Positions 27,282 to 34,684 of a stretch of DNA of 64,000 nucleotides are shown one piece after another. Origin of the DNA: RGIG5612 sp045546255 (GTDB lineage Bacteria > Bacillota > Clostridia > Lachnospirales > Lachnospiraceae); the NCBI GenBank assembly GCA_045546255.1, contig JAZQCK010000035.1, positions 88,790-152,789 on the forward strand. The letters are read 5' to 3'. The translations under genes and the position numbers were made by a program. Position 1 is the stretch's first letter. Every line of letters starts with the position of its first letter. The notes under the pieces were generated by a model, which saw only the letters and a list, made by a program, of their open reading frames with translations, was not told where the DNA came from and did not search any database.

Positions 27282-28508
27282 TCAGGTATTAAGGACCATA
27301 CAGCAGTTTTCTCCAAGTTTTTCTTCGATGGAAGATTTAAATTCATCCAGCAGAGAAAGTGGGACGATTGCGAGGAAGGTCCCTGCAAAACCACCACCGT
27401 TCATACGGACCGCGCCCTTCATTCCGGGGCCCGCTGAGCCATCTAACTGCTTTCCACCTAAAAGGGCAACTGCGGTGCGCATTGCGATATCCAGCTTGTT
27501 CTCTTGAGGGTTGCTTTGTGGAATAATATTGGCAAGTTTGGTCCTGGAGGAGATCCCGGATGCATTTGCCAAAGATAAAAAGAGTGTCATATCGTTGTTT
27601 TTTAAGGCTTTCGCTGCATCTTCCGCGCGCTGGGATTCCTCGTAGAAGTGCAGAGCCCTGAGGTATGGCCGTTCACCCAATTCTTCGGTGATGGAATCCT
27701 TGCTTGCCATGATTTCAGAAGCTTCGATTTCCTGGAGCACTTTTTTGCCGAGCATTTTTGCAACATTTCCCATATCCTTCGGAATTGCTGCATAATCCGC
27801 GGTCAGATCGTCATGGCTTCCGCCGCAGGCCACGGCACAGAGCGCATAGCCGGCTTTTTGAAAATCAAAATCAATCTGTTCTGTGGAAGGGTTTTTCGGA
27901 TCGCTGAAGTCAAAGAAGACAACGTTTCCAATCGAAGAAGCTGCCTGGTCCATCAAGCCGCAGGGCTTTCCAAAAAAGCGGTTTTCAGCCTCCTGGCCAA
28001 TCTTAGCAATTTCAATCGGAGATGCAGATCCCTCAAAAAACAACTCGTTTAAGATCCTTCCGAGCAGTACTTCAAAGGCAGCAGAAGAGCTGAGGCCGCT
28101 TCCTGTCAGAACTTCACTGATAATATAGGCATCAAAGCCTTTTAACTTGCTTCCTTTGAGCTGACCTTCCTGAAACCTGGTGTAAAAGCCGTAGAGGACG
28201 CCTCTTACGATCGATCTTGCGGTTCCGAATTCGGAAACATCTGGCATCAGGTCGTTCAGTTCTATTTTTATGGAAGAATGGCCCTCGGAAATGATATTTA
28301 CGCTATTTGTGTTATTTAATGCATATGCGGCATAGGCTTTTAAATCCACAGATGCAGCTAAAACCTTGCCCCGCTGGTGGTCTGTATGATTTCCAATCAG
28401 CTCCACTCTGCCCGGAGCAGAGGTAAATCCTTCTGCCGGATGCCTAAAATTCTCCGCAAATGCTGCTTCTAAGTTTGTCTTCATGTCTTCTCTTAAAAAA
28501 TCGCTCAT
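27282..28508 (-). CDS. galK: Galactokinase
   Basis: A 408-residue GHMP kinase. Motif 1, PGRVELIGNHTDHQRGKVL (about residues 32-50), is the galactokinase signature. Motif 2 is LTGSGLSSSAAFE, the phosphate loop. Motif 3 is MNGGGFAGT near the C-terminus. It would phosphorylate galactose with ATP to galactose 1-phosphate, the first Leloir step. No galT, galE or transporter is adjacent, so the rest of the pathway must be elsewhere. RBS support is modest (GGGGACAG before the ATG). Confidence 0.92.
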   Translation of the reverse strand: MSDFLREDMKTNLEAAFAENFRHPAEGFTSAPGRVELIGNHTDHQRGKVLAASVDLKAYAAYALNNTNSVNIISEGHSSIKIELNDLMPDVSEFGTARSIVRGVLYGFYTRFQEGQLKGSKLKGFDAYIISEVLTGSGLSSSAAFEVLLGRILNELFFEGSASPIEIAKIGQEAENRFFGKPCGLMDQAASSIGNVVFFDFSDPKNPSTEQIDFDFQKAGYALCAVACGGSHDDLTADYAAIPKDMGNVAKMLGKKVLQEIEASEIMASKDSITEELGERPYLRALHFYEESQRAEDAAKALKNNDMTLFLSLANASGISSRTKLANIIPQSNPQENKLDIAMRTAVALLGGKQLDGSAGPGMKGAVRMNGGGFAGTFLAIVPLSLLDEFKSSIEEKLGENCCMVLNT

Positions 28509-28518
28509 TGCTGTCCCC

Positions 28519-28858
28519 TTATATGTACTTTATGTTTGATATCCTATGTCTGCCTAGAACCATACCATCCAACTTTATATGTACTGCATAGATGATATTA
28601 TTTGCCTGAGAGAATCATATCTCCAACTTTGATCCACCCTGCGAAAGTTCTTAGTAAGCTGTGCGGCTGATACGCAGGTCGATCAAGTGAGACTGCAGCG
28701 GCACGAGCGAAAGCGCAGTGGCCTGCTTAGTCGAACTTATGCAGAGCAGGAGCGCTACTTGCTACGCACCGCAGACCGGAGTTGTTTATCAGACGTGCAG
28801 CGAACTTAGAACCTTTCGCAAGGAGCAAAGTTGGACGATATGGTTCTAGGCAGGCAAG
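28519..28858. repeat. Large imperfect inverted-repeat element, about 340 bases, unknown class
   Basis: This fills most of the 537-base gap between galK and nrdD. The right arm AAAGTTGGACGATATGGTTC continuing to 28852 pairs with 28551-28576 at 24 of 26 positions. It also pairs with a second, diverged copy at 28603-28631, which extends inward through GCGAAAG (28641-28647) to CTTTCGC (28813-28819). The left side is a tandem duplication of about 55 bases, both copies starting TATATGTACT (28520, 28577). The GC-rich middle (28660-28800) can form several smaller hairpins. I see no ORF, terminator T run or recognised RNA class. It may be a MITE-like mobile element or a structured non-coding RNA. Confidence 0.8.
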
Positions 28859-28945
28859 TATTTTCAGCTATTAATTATATATCAAGTGACGAAAAAACGC
28901 GATTTATTGTGAAAAGTGTCTAAATTGTTAAGTATTTATTAAAAA

Positions 28946-28996
28946 ACACAAAATATAGTTCCAACCTATTGACTCAACCACAAGATGTAGTATAAT
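28946..28996 (+). promoter_or_regulatory. nrdD promoter with two NrdR-like boxes
   Basis: TTGACT (28969-28974), 16 bases, TATAAT (28991-28996). Box 1 at 28946-28961 and box 2 at 28978-28993 match the NrdR consensus ACACWATATATWGTGT at about 13 and 12 of 16 positions. They start 32 bases apart, three helical turns, as is typical of NrdR sites. Box 2 overlaps the -10 and box 1 lies just upstream of the -35, so ATP/dATP-sensing NrdR would repress here. Confidence 0.7.
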
Positions 28997-29045
28997 TTGA
29001 TTTGCGACGAAGAGAAAAAAATAACAGAATTTAGGGGGATTTGAG

Positions 29046-31259
29046 ATGAAAATTATCAAAAGAAGCGGGGAAGAAGTCGAATTTGACGCCTCAAAGATCG
29101 AAGCTGCGATCATCAAAGCAAATGACTCCGTTAACGAGTCCGAAAGAATGAAGCCGTTAACGATTCATTTGATCGTGAACGCAGTAACTGAAGAGTGCTC
29201 TTTGATGGACAGAGCACCGGGTGTGGAAGAGATCCAGGATATGGTAGAAAATCATATTATGGAGCAGAATGCTTTCAATGTAGCCCGTAATTACATCACT
29301 TATCGTTATAAAAGAGCAGTCGTTCGTAAATCCAATTCTACAGATCAGCAGATCTTAAGCCTGTTAGACTGCAATAACGAAGAAGTAAAACAGGAAAACT
29401 CCAACAAAAACCCGGTAGTCAACAGCGTACAGCGTGACTATATGGCAGGTGAGGTCAGCAAGGACATCACAAAGAGATTCCTTCTTCCGGAGGATATCGT
29501 TGATGCGCATGAAAAAGGCATTATCCACTTCCATGATGCCGATTATTTTGCACAGCATATGCATAACTGCTGTCTGGTCAACTTAGAAGACATGCTCCAG
29601 AACGGAACGGTTATTTCTGAGACCATGATCGAGCCTCCGAAGAGTTTTGCAACTGCCTGCAACATTGCAACACAGGCAATCGCTCAGATCGCCAGCAACC
29701 AGTATGGCGGACAGAGTATCTCCTTATCCCACCTGGCTCCTTTTGTACAGGTAAGCCGTGAAAAATTCTATAAAAAGATAAAAGAACAATTCAACAGAAT
29801 CGGTCTGGACTATACCGAGGAACTTTTAAGTGAAGTTGTTGAAGAAAGAGTCCGCGATGAGATCAAACAGGGTATTCAGATCATCCAGTATCAGGTAACG
29901 ACACTGATGACAACAAACGGCCAGGCTCCGTTCGTAACCGTTTTCATGTATCTGAATGAAGTTCCGGAAGGACGCACCAGAGATGACCTTGCTCTCATTA
30001 TTGAAGAGACGCTGCGTCAGAGAATCCTTGGCGTAAAGAATGAGAAAGGTGTTTATATCACACCGGCATTCCCAAAACTGATCTACGTACTGGAAGAAGA
30101 TAATGTTCGTGAAGGAACAAAATATTTTGAACTGACCAAACTTGCTGCTGAATGTACAGCAAAGAGAATGGTTCCGGACTACATCTCCGAGAAAAAGATG
30201 ATTGAATATAAAGTCAATGCAAACGGTGAAGGCGACTGCTATCCGTGCATGGGCTGCAGATCCTTCCTGACACCGGACAGATCCATGGCGATGGGCAATG
30301 TTGCAAAGGCTAAGAACTATGTCGAAGGCAAAGCAAAATACTACGGCAGATTCAACCAGGGCGTTGTTACGATCAACCTCGTTGACGTTGCATGCTCCAG
30401 TGGAAAAGATGAGAATGCATTCTGGAATATCCTGAATGACAGATTGGATCTTTGCTATCGCGCATTGATGTGCAGACATAACAGACTTCTTGGAACTCTT
30501 TCCGATGCAGCTCCGATCCTGTGGCAGAATGGTGCGCTTGCACGTCTTGAAAAAGGAGAGCCGATCGACAAACTGCTCTTTGGCGGATATTCCACAATTT
30601 CTCTGGGCTATGCAGGACTGCATGAGTGCACTTACTATATGAAGGGCTGCTCCCATACCCAGGAAGGCGGCAAAGAGTTTGCACTTGAAGTAATGCACCG
30701 CTTAAATGACGCTTGCAAAGGCTGGAAAGAAAAACACAACATTGATTTCTCCCTGTATGGCACACCGCTTGAGTCCACGACTTATAAGTTCGCTAAATGC
30801 CTGCAGAAACGTTTTGGAAAGATTGAAGGCGTTACAGATAAGAACTACATCACAAACAGCTATCACGTACATGTAACCGAAGAAATCAACGCATTCGATA
30901 AGCTGAAATTCGAAGCAGAGTTCCAGGCACTTTCTCCGGGCGGAGCAATCAGCTACGTAGAAGTTCCGGATATGAAAGACAATCTGGATGCAGTTGTAAC
31001 TGTTATGCAGTACATCTATGACAACATCATGTACGCAGAGCTTAACACAAAGAGCGACTACTGCCAGATCTGCGGTTATGACGGAGAAATCCAGATCGTA
31101 ACTGATGAAGATGGAAAGCTGATCTGGGAATGCCCGAACTGCGGAAACCGTGATCAGGACAAGATGAATGTTGCAAGAAGAACTTGCGGCTACATCGGCA
31201 CACAGTTCTGGAATCAGGGAAGAACCCAGGAGATCAAAGACAGAGTGCTTCATCTGTAA
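29046..31259 (+). CDS. nrdD: Anaerobic ribonucleoside-triphosphate reductase
   Basis: A 737-residue class III ribonucleotide reductase that makes dNTPs without oxygen. The N-terminal ATP cone is MKIIKRSGEEVEFDASKI. The barrel carries HDADYFAQHMHNCCLVN with active-site cysteines. The C-terminal zinc site is CQICGYDGEI and CPNCGNRD. The radical glycine lies in RRTCGYIGTQ close to the end. It is oxygen sensitive and needs NrdG. GGGGGAT precedes the ATG. Confidence 0.97.
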   Translation: MKIIKRSGEEVEFDASKIEAAIIKANDSVNESERMKPLTIHLIVNAVTEECSLMDRAPGVEEIQDMVENHIMEQNAFNVARNYITYRYKRAVVRKSNSTDQQILSLLDCNNEEVKQENSNKNPVVNSVQRDYMAGEVSKDITKRFLLPEDIVDAHEKGIIHFHDADYFAQHMHNCCLVNLEDMLQNGTVISETMIEPPKSFATACNIATQAIAQIASNQYGGQSISLSHLAPFVQVSREKFYKKIKEQFNRIGLDYTEELLSEVVEERVRDEIKQGIQIIQYQVTTLMTTNGQAPFVTVFMYLNEVPEGRTRDDLALIIEETLRQRILGVKNEKGVYITPAFPKLIYVLEEDNVREGTKYFELTKLAAECTAKRMVPDYISEKKMIEYKVNANGEGDCYPCMGCRSFLTPDRSMAMGNVAKAKNYVEGKAKYYGRFNQGVVTINLVDVACSSGKDENAFWNILNDRLDLCYRALMCRHNRLLGTLSDAAPILWQNGALARLEKGEPIDKLLFGGYSTISLGYAGLHECTYYMKGCSHTQEGGKEFALEVMHRLNDACKGWKEKHNIDFSLYGTPLESTTYKFAKCLQKRFGKIEGVTDKNYITNSYHVHVTEEINAFDKLKFEAEFQALSPGGAISYVEVPDMKDNLDAVVTVMQYIYDNIMYAELNTKSDYCQICGYDGEIQIVTDEDGKLIWECPNCGNRDQDKMNVARRTCGYIGTQFWNQGRTQEIKDRVLHL

Positions 31260-31289
31260 GCAGACTGTAAAAACAGCATATGAAATTAG

Positions 31290-31317
31290 AAGGCGTGCCG
31301 AACGACAGGCGCGCCTT
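31290..31317 (+). terminator. Hairpin after nrdD
   Basis: AAGGCGTGCC pairs with GGCGCGCCTT (one G-U pair) around 8 bases, followed by a short TTTCT. It could be a weak terminator separating nrdD from nrdG. Confidence 0.5.
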
Positions 31318-31330
31318 TCTGATTTGGGAT

Positions 31331-31358
31331 TTCCAATTGTAAGACTCTGGAATATAAT
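31331..31358 (+). promoter_or_regulatory. Possible nrdG promoter
   Basis: TATAAT at 31353-31358 with a poor -35 (TTCCAA, 31331-31336) 16 bases upstream, 33 bases before the nrdG ATG. Confidence 0.4.
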
Positions 31359-31391
31359 AGACTCGAAGAAAAAAGAAAGAACGGGATAAAG

Positions 31392-31946
31392 ATGAACTAT
31401 TCAGAAATTAAAACTTATGATATTGCGAATGGACTGGGTGTGAGAACAACACTCTTTGTTTCCGGCTGCCGGAATCATTGTGAGGGATGTTTTCAGCCTG
31501 AAACCTGGAATTTCGAAAACGGACAGCCGTTTACAGAAAGCACAGAGCAGGAGATCTTAGATTCCCTGGCACCGGATTATATCCATGGATTGACACTGCT
31601 TGGCGGAGATCCGTTTGAAGAGGAGAATCAGAAGGCACTGCTTCCATTCCTCAGAAAACTCAAAGAGCGCTTCCCGGATGAGACAGATGCAACAGGGAAC
31701 CGTGTAGCAAAGAAAAATATCTGGGCCTTTACAGGTTATCTCTTAGAAGACCTTCTTCCCGGAGGCAGAAAACATACGGAAGATACCGATGAGATGCTTT
31801 CTTATATCGATGTCCTGGTCGACGGACCGTTTATCCAGGCACAGAAAAACCTTTGCCTCAAATTCCGTGGAAGTGAAAACCAGCGTCTGATCGATATGAA
31901 TGAGTATCGGAAGAGCGGAGAAATCGTAACGATCCTTGGAAGCTGA
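31392..31946 (+). CDS. nrdG: Anaerobic ribonucleotide reductase activating protein
   Basis: A 184-residue radical SAM activase that makes the glycyl radical on NrdD. The 4Fe-4S/SAM motif is CRNHCEGC (C-x3-C-x2-C), about residues 26-33. LTLLGGDPFEEEN is the SAM-binding GGE-like loop of this family. The adjacent nrdD confirms the role. Confidence 0.95.
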   Translation: MNYSEIKTYDIANGLGVRTTLFVSGCRNHCEGCFQPETWNFENGQPFTESTEQEILDSLAPDYIHGLTLLGGDPFEEENQKALLPFLRKLKERFPDETDATGNRVAKKNIWAFTGYLLEDLLPGGRKHTEDTDEMLSYIDVLVDGPFIQAQKNLCLKFRGSENQRLIDMNEYRKSGEIVTILGS

Positions 31947-31968
31947 AGACTTAGAGAATATGAATCGC

Positions 31969-31995
31969 AAAATGCCGCCTGAATGGCGGCATTTT
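31969..31995. terminator. Bidirectional intrinsic terminator after nrdG
   Basis: AAAATGCCGCC and GGCGGCATTTT, a perfect 11-base stem with a 5-base loop and a T run. It lies between convergent nrdG and the DUF2130 gene. Confidence 0.9.
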
Positions 31996-32017
31996 TGATT
32001 CTTATATGGGTTTCTGT

Positions 32018-33253
32018 TTAATCTTCTTGCTGGCTATTTAAATCTTCAAACTTGGCCTTCATTGTCGGATTCTTGCGGGTCAGTTTCTTGATCGTAAGAT
32101 CTTCAAGTTTATTATCTGCAAGCACAAGATTGCGCTCGGAATTTTGAAGGTTTTCTTTCACTTTCTGCAGATGAGTGATCGTCTTATCAATCTCCTCGAT
32201 CGCAGACTGGAACCGTTCGCCTGCCAGTTTAACGTTGCGTCCGAATTTATCTTTGAAATCATTCAGATCATCTTCAAAATGCGTAATATCGATGTTCTGG
32301 TTGCGCACGAGTGCCAGCTCATTTTTGTATTCGGCAGCATTCAGGGCAGCGTTCCGAAGCAATGTGATCATCGGGATAAAGAACTGCGGGCGGATGACAT
32401 ACATTTTCTCATACTTATAAGAGACGTCTACGATACCTTCGTTATACAGATCGCTGTCTGCCTCCAGCAAAGAAACTAGAACGGCATATTCGCAGTTTTT
32501 CTCGTTTCGGTCTTTATCCAGTTCCTTGAAGAAATCTGCATTCTTATGTTTTGTCGCTGTCTCATCCATCTCATTTTTCATCTCAAACATAATGGAGATA
32601 AACTCGGTCCCTTCGTCCGTATAATCGCGGAAGATAAAATCGCCTTTGCTCCCGGAACGGGCATCATTGTCTTTTTCAAAGTATGCATTTTTAAAGCCTG
32701 TTGCCCGAAATTTATTGAACTCGTTTTCGCAATGCCGCTCTAAATCTTCGCCAATCATCTTGGTGGACTGTTTTGCTTTGAGATCTTTGTAAAAGGCAAT
32801 CTCTTCGTCTTTCCCTTTGAGGCGTGCTTCGTATGATTCCTTCAAAGAGGTCTCACTGAGTTTGCTTTTTTGCTCGTTGGTTTCGATCGTTCCGTTCAGC
32901 GCTAAGATCTCGCGTTCTTTTTCTGCGAGCTCTTTATCTTTGTCGGCAAGTGCTTTGGTAATGGCAAGCTCTTTTTCTGTTTCTGCGCCGGCAAGCTTTT
33001 CTTTCAGCTGTGCAATTTCCATTTCTTTTTCGGAAATGGCTCTTTCTTTATCTGCTAAGGTTTCCTGCTGGGATTGTTCGCTTTCCATCACGGCGATCTT
33101 AATCGCATCTTCCTGTGCAGACTTCAGCTGCGCAGCTCGCTCATTTAAAGCCCGGTCAAACTCCTGATCTCGCACCTGCTGAACAATGGCGGTATATCCG
33201 CTTTCATCTACCTGAAACACTTCTCCGCAATGAGGGCATTTGATCTCTGCCAT
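32018..33253 (-). CDS. DUF2130 coiled-coil protein
   Basis: A 411-residue protein. It begins with a single CPHCGEVF knuckle. A long coiled coil rich in Glu/Lys/Ala (about residues 30-170) follows. The DUF2130 domain (about 175-380) contains GEDLERHCENEFNKFR and KGDFIFRDY. The GDFIFRD and FEMKNE segments recall restriction-endonuclease-like folds (Asp and E-x-K); the family has no established activity that I can state. The last 60 residues are again helical. It is a single gene with its own upstream gap. Confidence 0.8.
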   Translation of the reverse strand: MAEIKCPHCGEVFQVDESGYTAIVQQVRDQEFDRALNERAAQLKSAQEDAIKIAVMESEQSQQETLADKERAISEKEMEIAQLKEKLAGAETEKELAITKALADKDKELAEKEREILALNGTIETNEQKSKLSETSLKESYEARLKGKDEEIAFYKDLKAKQSTKMIGEDLERHCENEFNKFRATGFKNAYFEKDNDARSGSKGDFIFRDYTDEGTEFISIMFEMKNEMDETATKHKNADFFKELDKDRNEKNCEYAVLVSLLEADSDLYNEGIVDVSYKYEKMYVIRPQFFIPMITLLRNAALNAAEYKNELALVRNQNIDITHFEDDLNDFKDKFGRNVKLAGERFQSAIEEIDKTITHLQKVKENLQNSERNLVLADNKLEDLTIKKLTRKNPTMKAKFEDLNSQQED

Positions 33254-33418
33254 TTGTATCCTTCTTTCTAATTATCATTTTTAAATAACTGTTTTATAGA
33301 TTTTAACATAAAAGCAGATGAAAGCGGCAGAAGATTCGTGCATGCGAAAAGATAAAACTGAATTATTGGAAAAAATAGTGTATGATTAGAGAAATTTGGT
33401 CATCTGAAAGGGCAGAGT

Positions 33419-34552
33419 TTGGAAAAGGGAAACGCATTAGAGCAGAATAGAATTGCATCGCTCGATCTGATCAGGGCACTTGCAGCCTTTTTTGTCGTGC
33501 TTCATCACACGATCGAGTTTATCTGTCATTTTCAGCTATTGTCAAAAAATGATCTTGGCACTCTCGAACTGGCAAGCGGATTCTTCCTGTTTACGATTGC
33601 TAAAATCGGTGTCCCGTTTTTCTTTATGCTGAGCGGATACCTGCTTCTTTCCAGAAAATATGAAAGCTGGCAGGATGTAAAAAAGTTTTATCTAAGCCAT
33701 CTCCTTCCAATGTTTATCACCTGGCAGATCTGGATATTGATCTATAACATCTATCTGGCAATTTTTAACGGGAGTGGGTTCGATTTTCTGATGTATCTTC
33801 GCAATGCCTTTTTTGTCCAGCATACGGAACTTACTCATACCTGGTTTATGCCGGCATTACTTGGCATTTACCTGTTCCTCCCGCTGCTCGGCTGGCTCCT
33901 CCCACGCATTCCGGGAAGTGTCCTTTTGATTCTGATGGTCCTTTCCTTTGCATACTTTTTCCTCGTGCCATCAGTCAGGCTTCTTCAGATTGCGGGAGAT
34001 ATCCCCATGAGCATGCGTTGGGTCACACAGCTCGATTTCTCTTTTAATGGAGGAAAATACGGGCTCTATCTGATCATGGGATATTGTTTTAACAGGTGGG
34101 AGCGCAGACTGGGAAAGGTCTTCCAAAGGAAAGTGCTATATCTGCCGCTGGCATTGCTCCTTGCAGCAGCCTTGCTCTTTTCCGTACCGCTGCAGATCAC
34201 ACTTTACAATGCGCCGGATGCGCTTTTTATCGGCTATGACTTTTTCCTGCTTCCGATCATTTCAGGCTGTGGATTTTTCCTTTTGAGTAAAATCAAAATC
34301 GGAGAAGGTTTTTCCGGGCTGTGTAAAGTGTTATCAAACCATTCCTTTGGAGTCTATTTGATCCACGTGATGCTTTTGATGCCGCTTCTTCGGATCGGCG
34401 GAGATGCGCTGCACGGAACTTTGATCGCTCTTCTTAGTGCGTTCGGTTTATATCTTCTTAGCTTTTTCCTCACCTGGCTTCTTTGCAAAATACCGAAGGT
34501 GGGAGAAATCCTGTTTCATAATCCCGCGTGGAAGATAGGTAAGAATCATTAA
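33419..34552 (+). CDS. Membrane acyltransferase (acyltransferase 3 family)
   Basis: A 377-residue integral membrane protein with about ten helices. RIASLDLIRALAAFFVVLHH (about residues 10-29) is the family's opening helix, with the conserved His pair. The SLDLIR arginine and the later FFMLSGYLLLSRK segment also match. Family members O-acetylate sugars on cell-wall or surface polysaccharides. The start is a TTG at 33419 behind AAAGGG at 6 bases; no ATG is available before the conserved opening helix. The target is unknown. Confidence 0.83.
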   Translation: MEKGNALEQNRIASLDLIRALAAFFVVLHHTIEFICHFQLLSKNDLGTLELASGFFLFTIAKIGVPFFFMLSGYLLLSRKYESWQDVKKFYLSHLLPMFITWQIWILIYNIYLAIFNGSGFDFLMYLRNAFFVQHTELTHTWFMPALLGIYLFLPLLGWLLPRIPGSVLLILMVLSFAYFFLVPSVRLLQIAGDIPMSMRWVTQLDFSFNGGKYGLYLIMGYCFNRWERRLGKVFQRKVLYLPLALLLAAALLFSVPLQITLYNAPDALFIGYDFFLLPIISGCGFFLLSKIKIGEGFSGLCKVLSNHSFGVYLIHVMLLMPLLRIGGDALHGTLIALLSAFGLYLLSFFLTWLLCKIPKVGEILFHNPAWKIGKNH

Positions 34553-34616
34553 TAAGTCTTCATATCATGTTCATTCTTTAAAAAGAAAAATGTCAAACAA
34601 TTCTATATAATAATCA

Positions 34617-34649
34617 AAGAAGAGGATGCCAATGTGGCATCCTCTTCTT
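34617..34649. terminator. Bidirectional intrinsic terminator
   Basis: A perfect 14-base stem (34617-34630 with 34636-34649) and a 5-base loop between the convergent acyltransferase and formate dehydrogenase genes. Confidence 0.88.
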
Positions 34650-34684
34650 GTATGAAGTGAGATTTGTTTATAAGAATTGCTTCA

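Noticed and set aside
27282..28508. Galactose operon
   Set aside because: Only galK is present; no galT, galE, mutarotase or sugar transporter flanks it.
29826..31253. 290- and 183-residue frames antisense to nrdD
   Set aside because: Shadows of a highly conserved gene; Cys- and His-rich by mirror codon effect, with no start signals.
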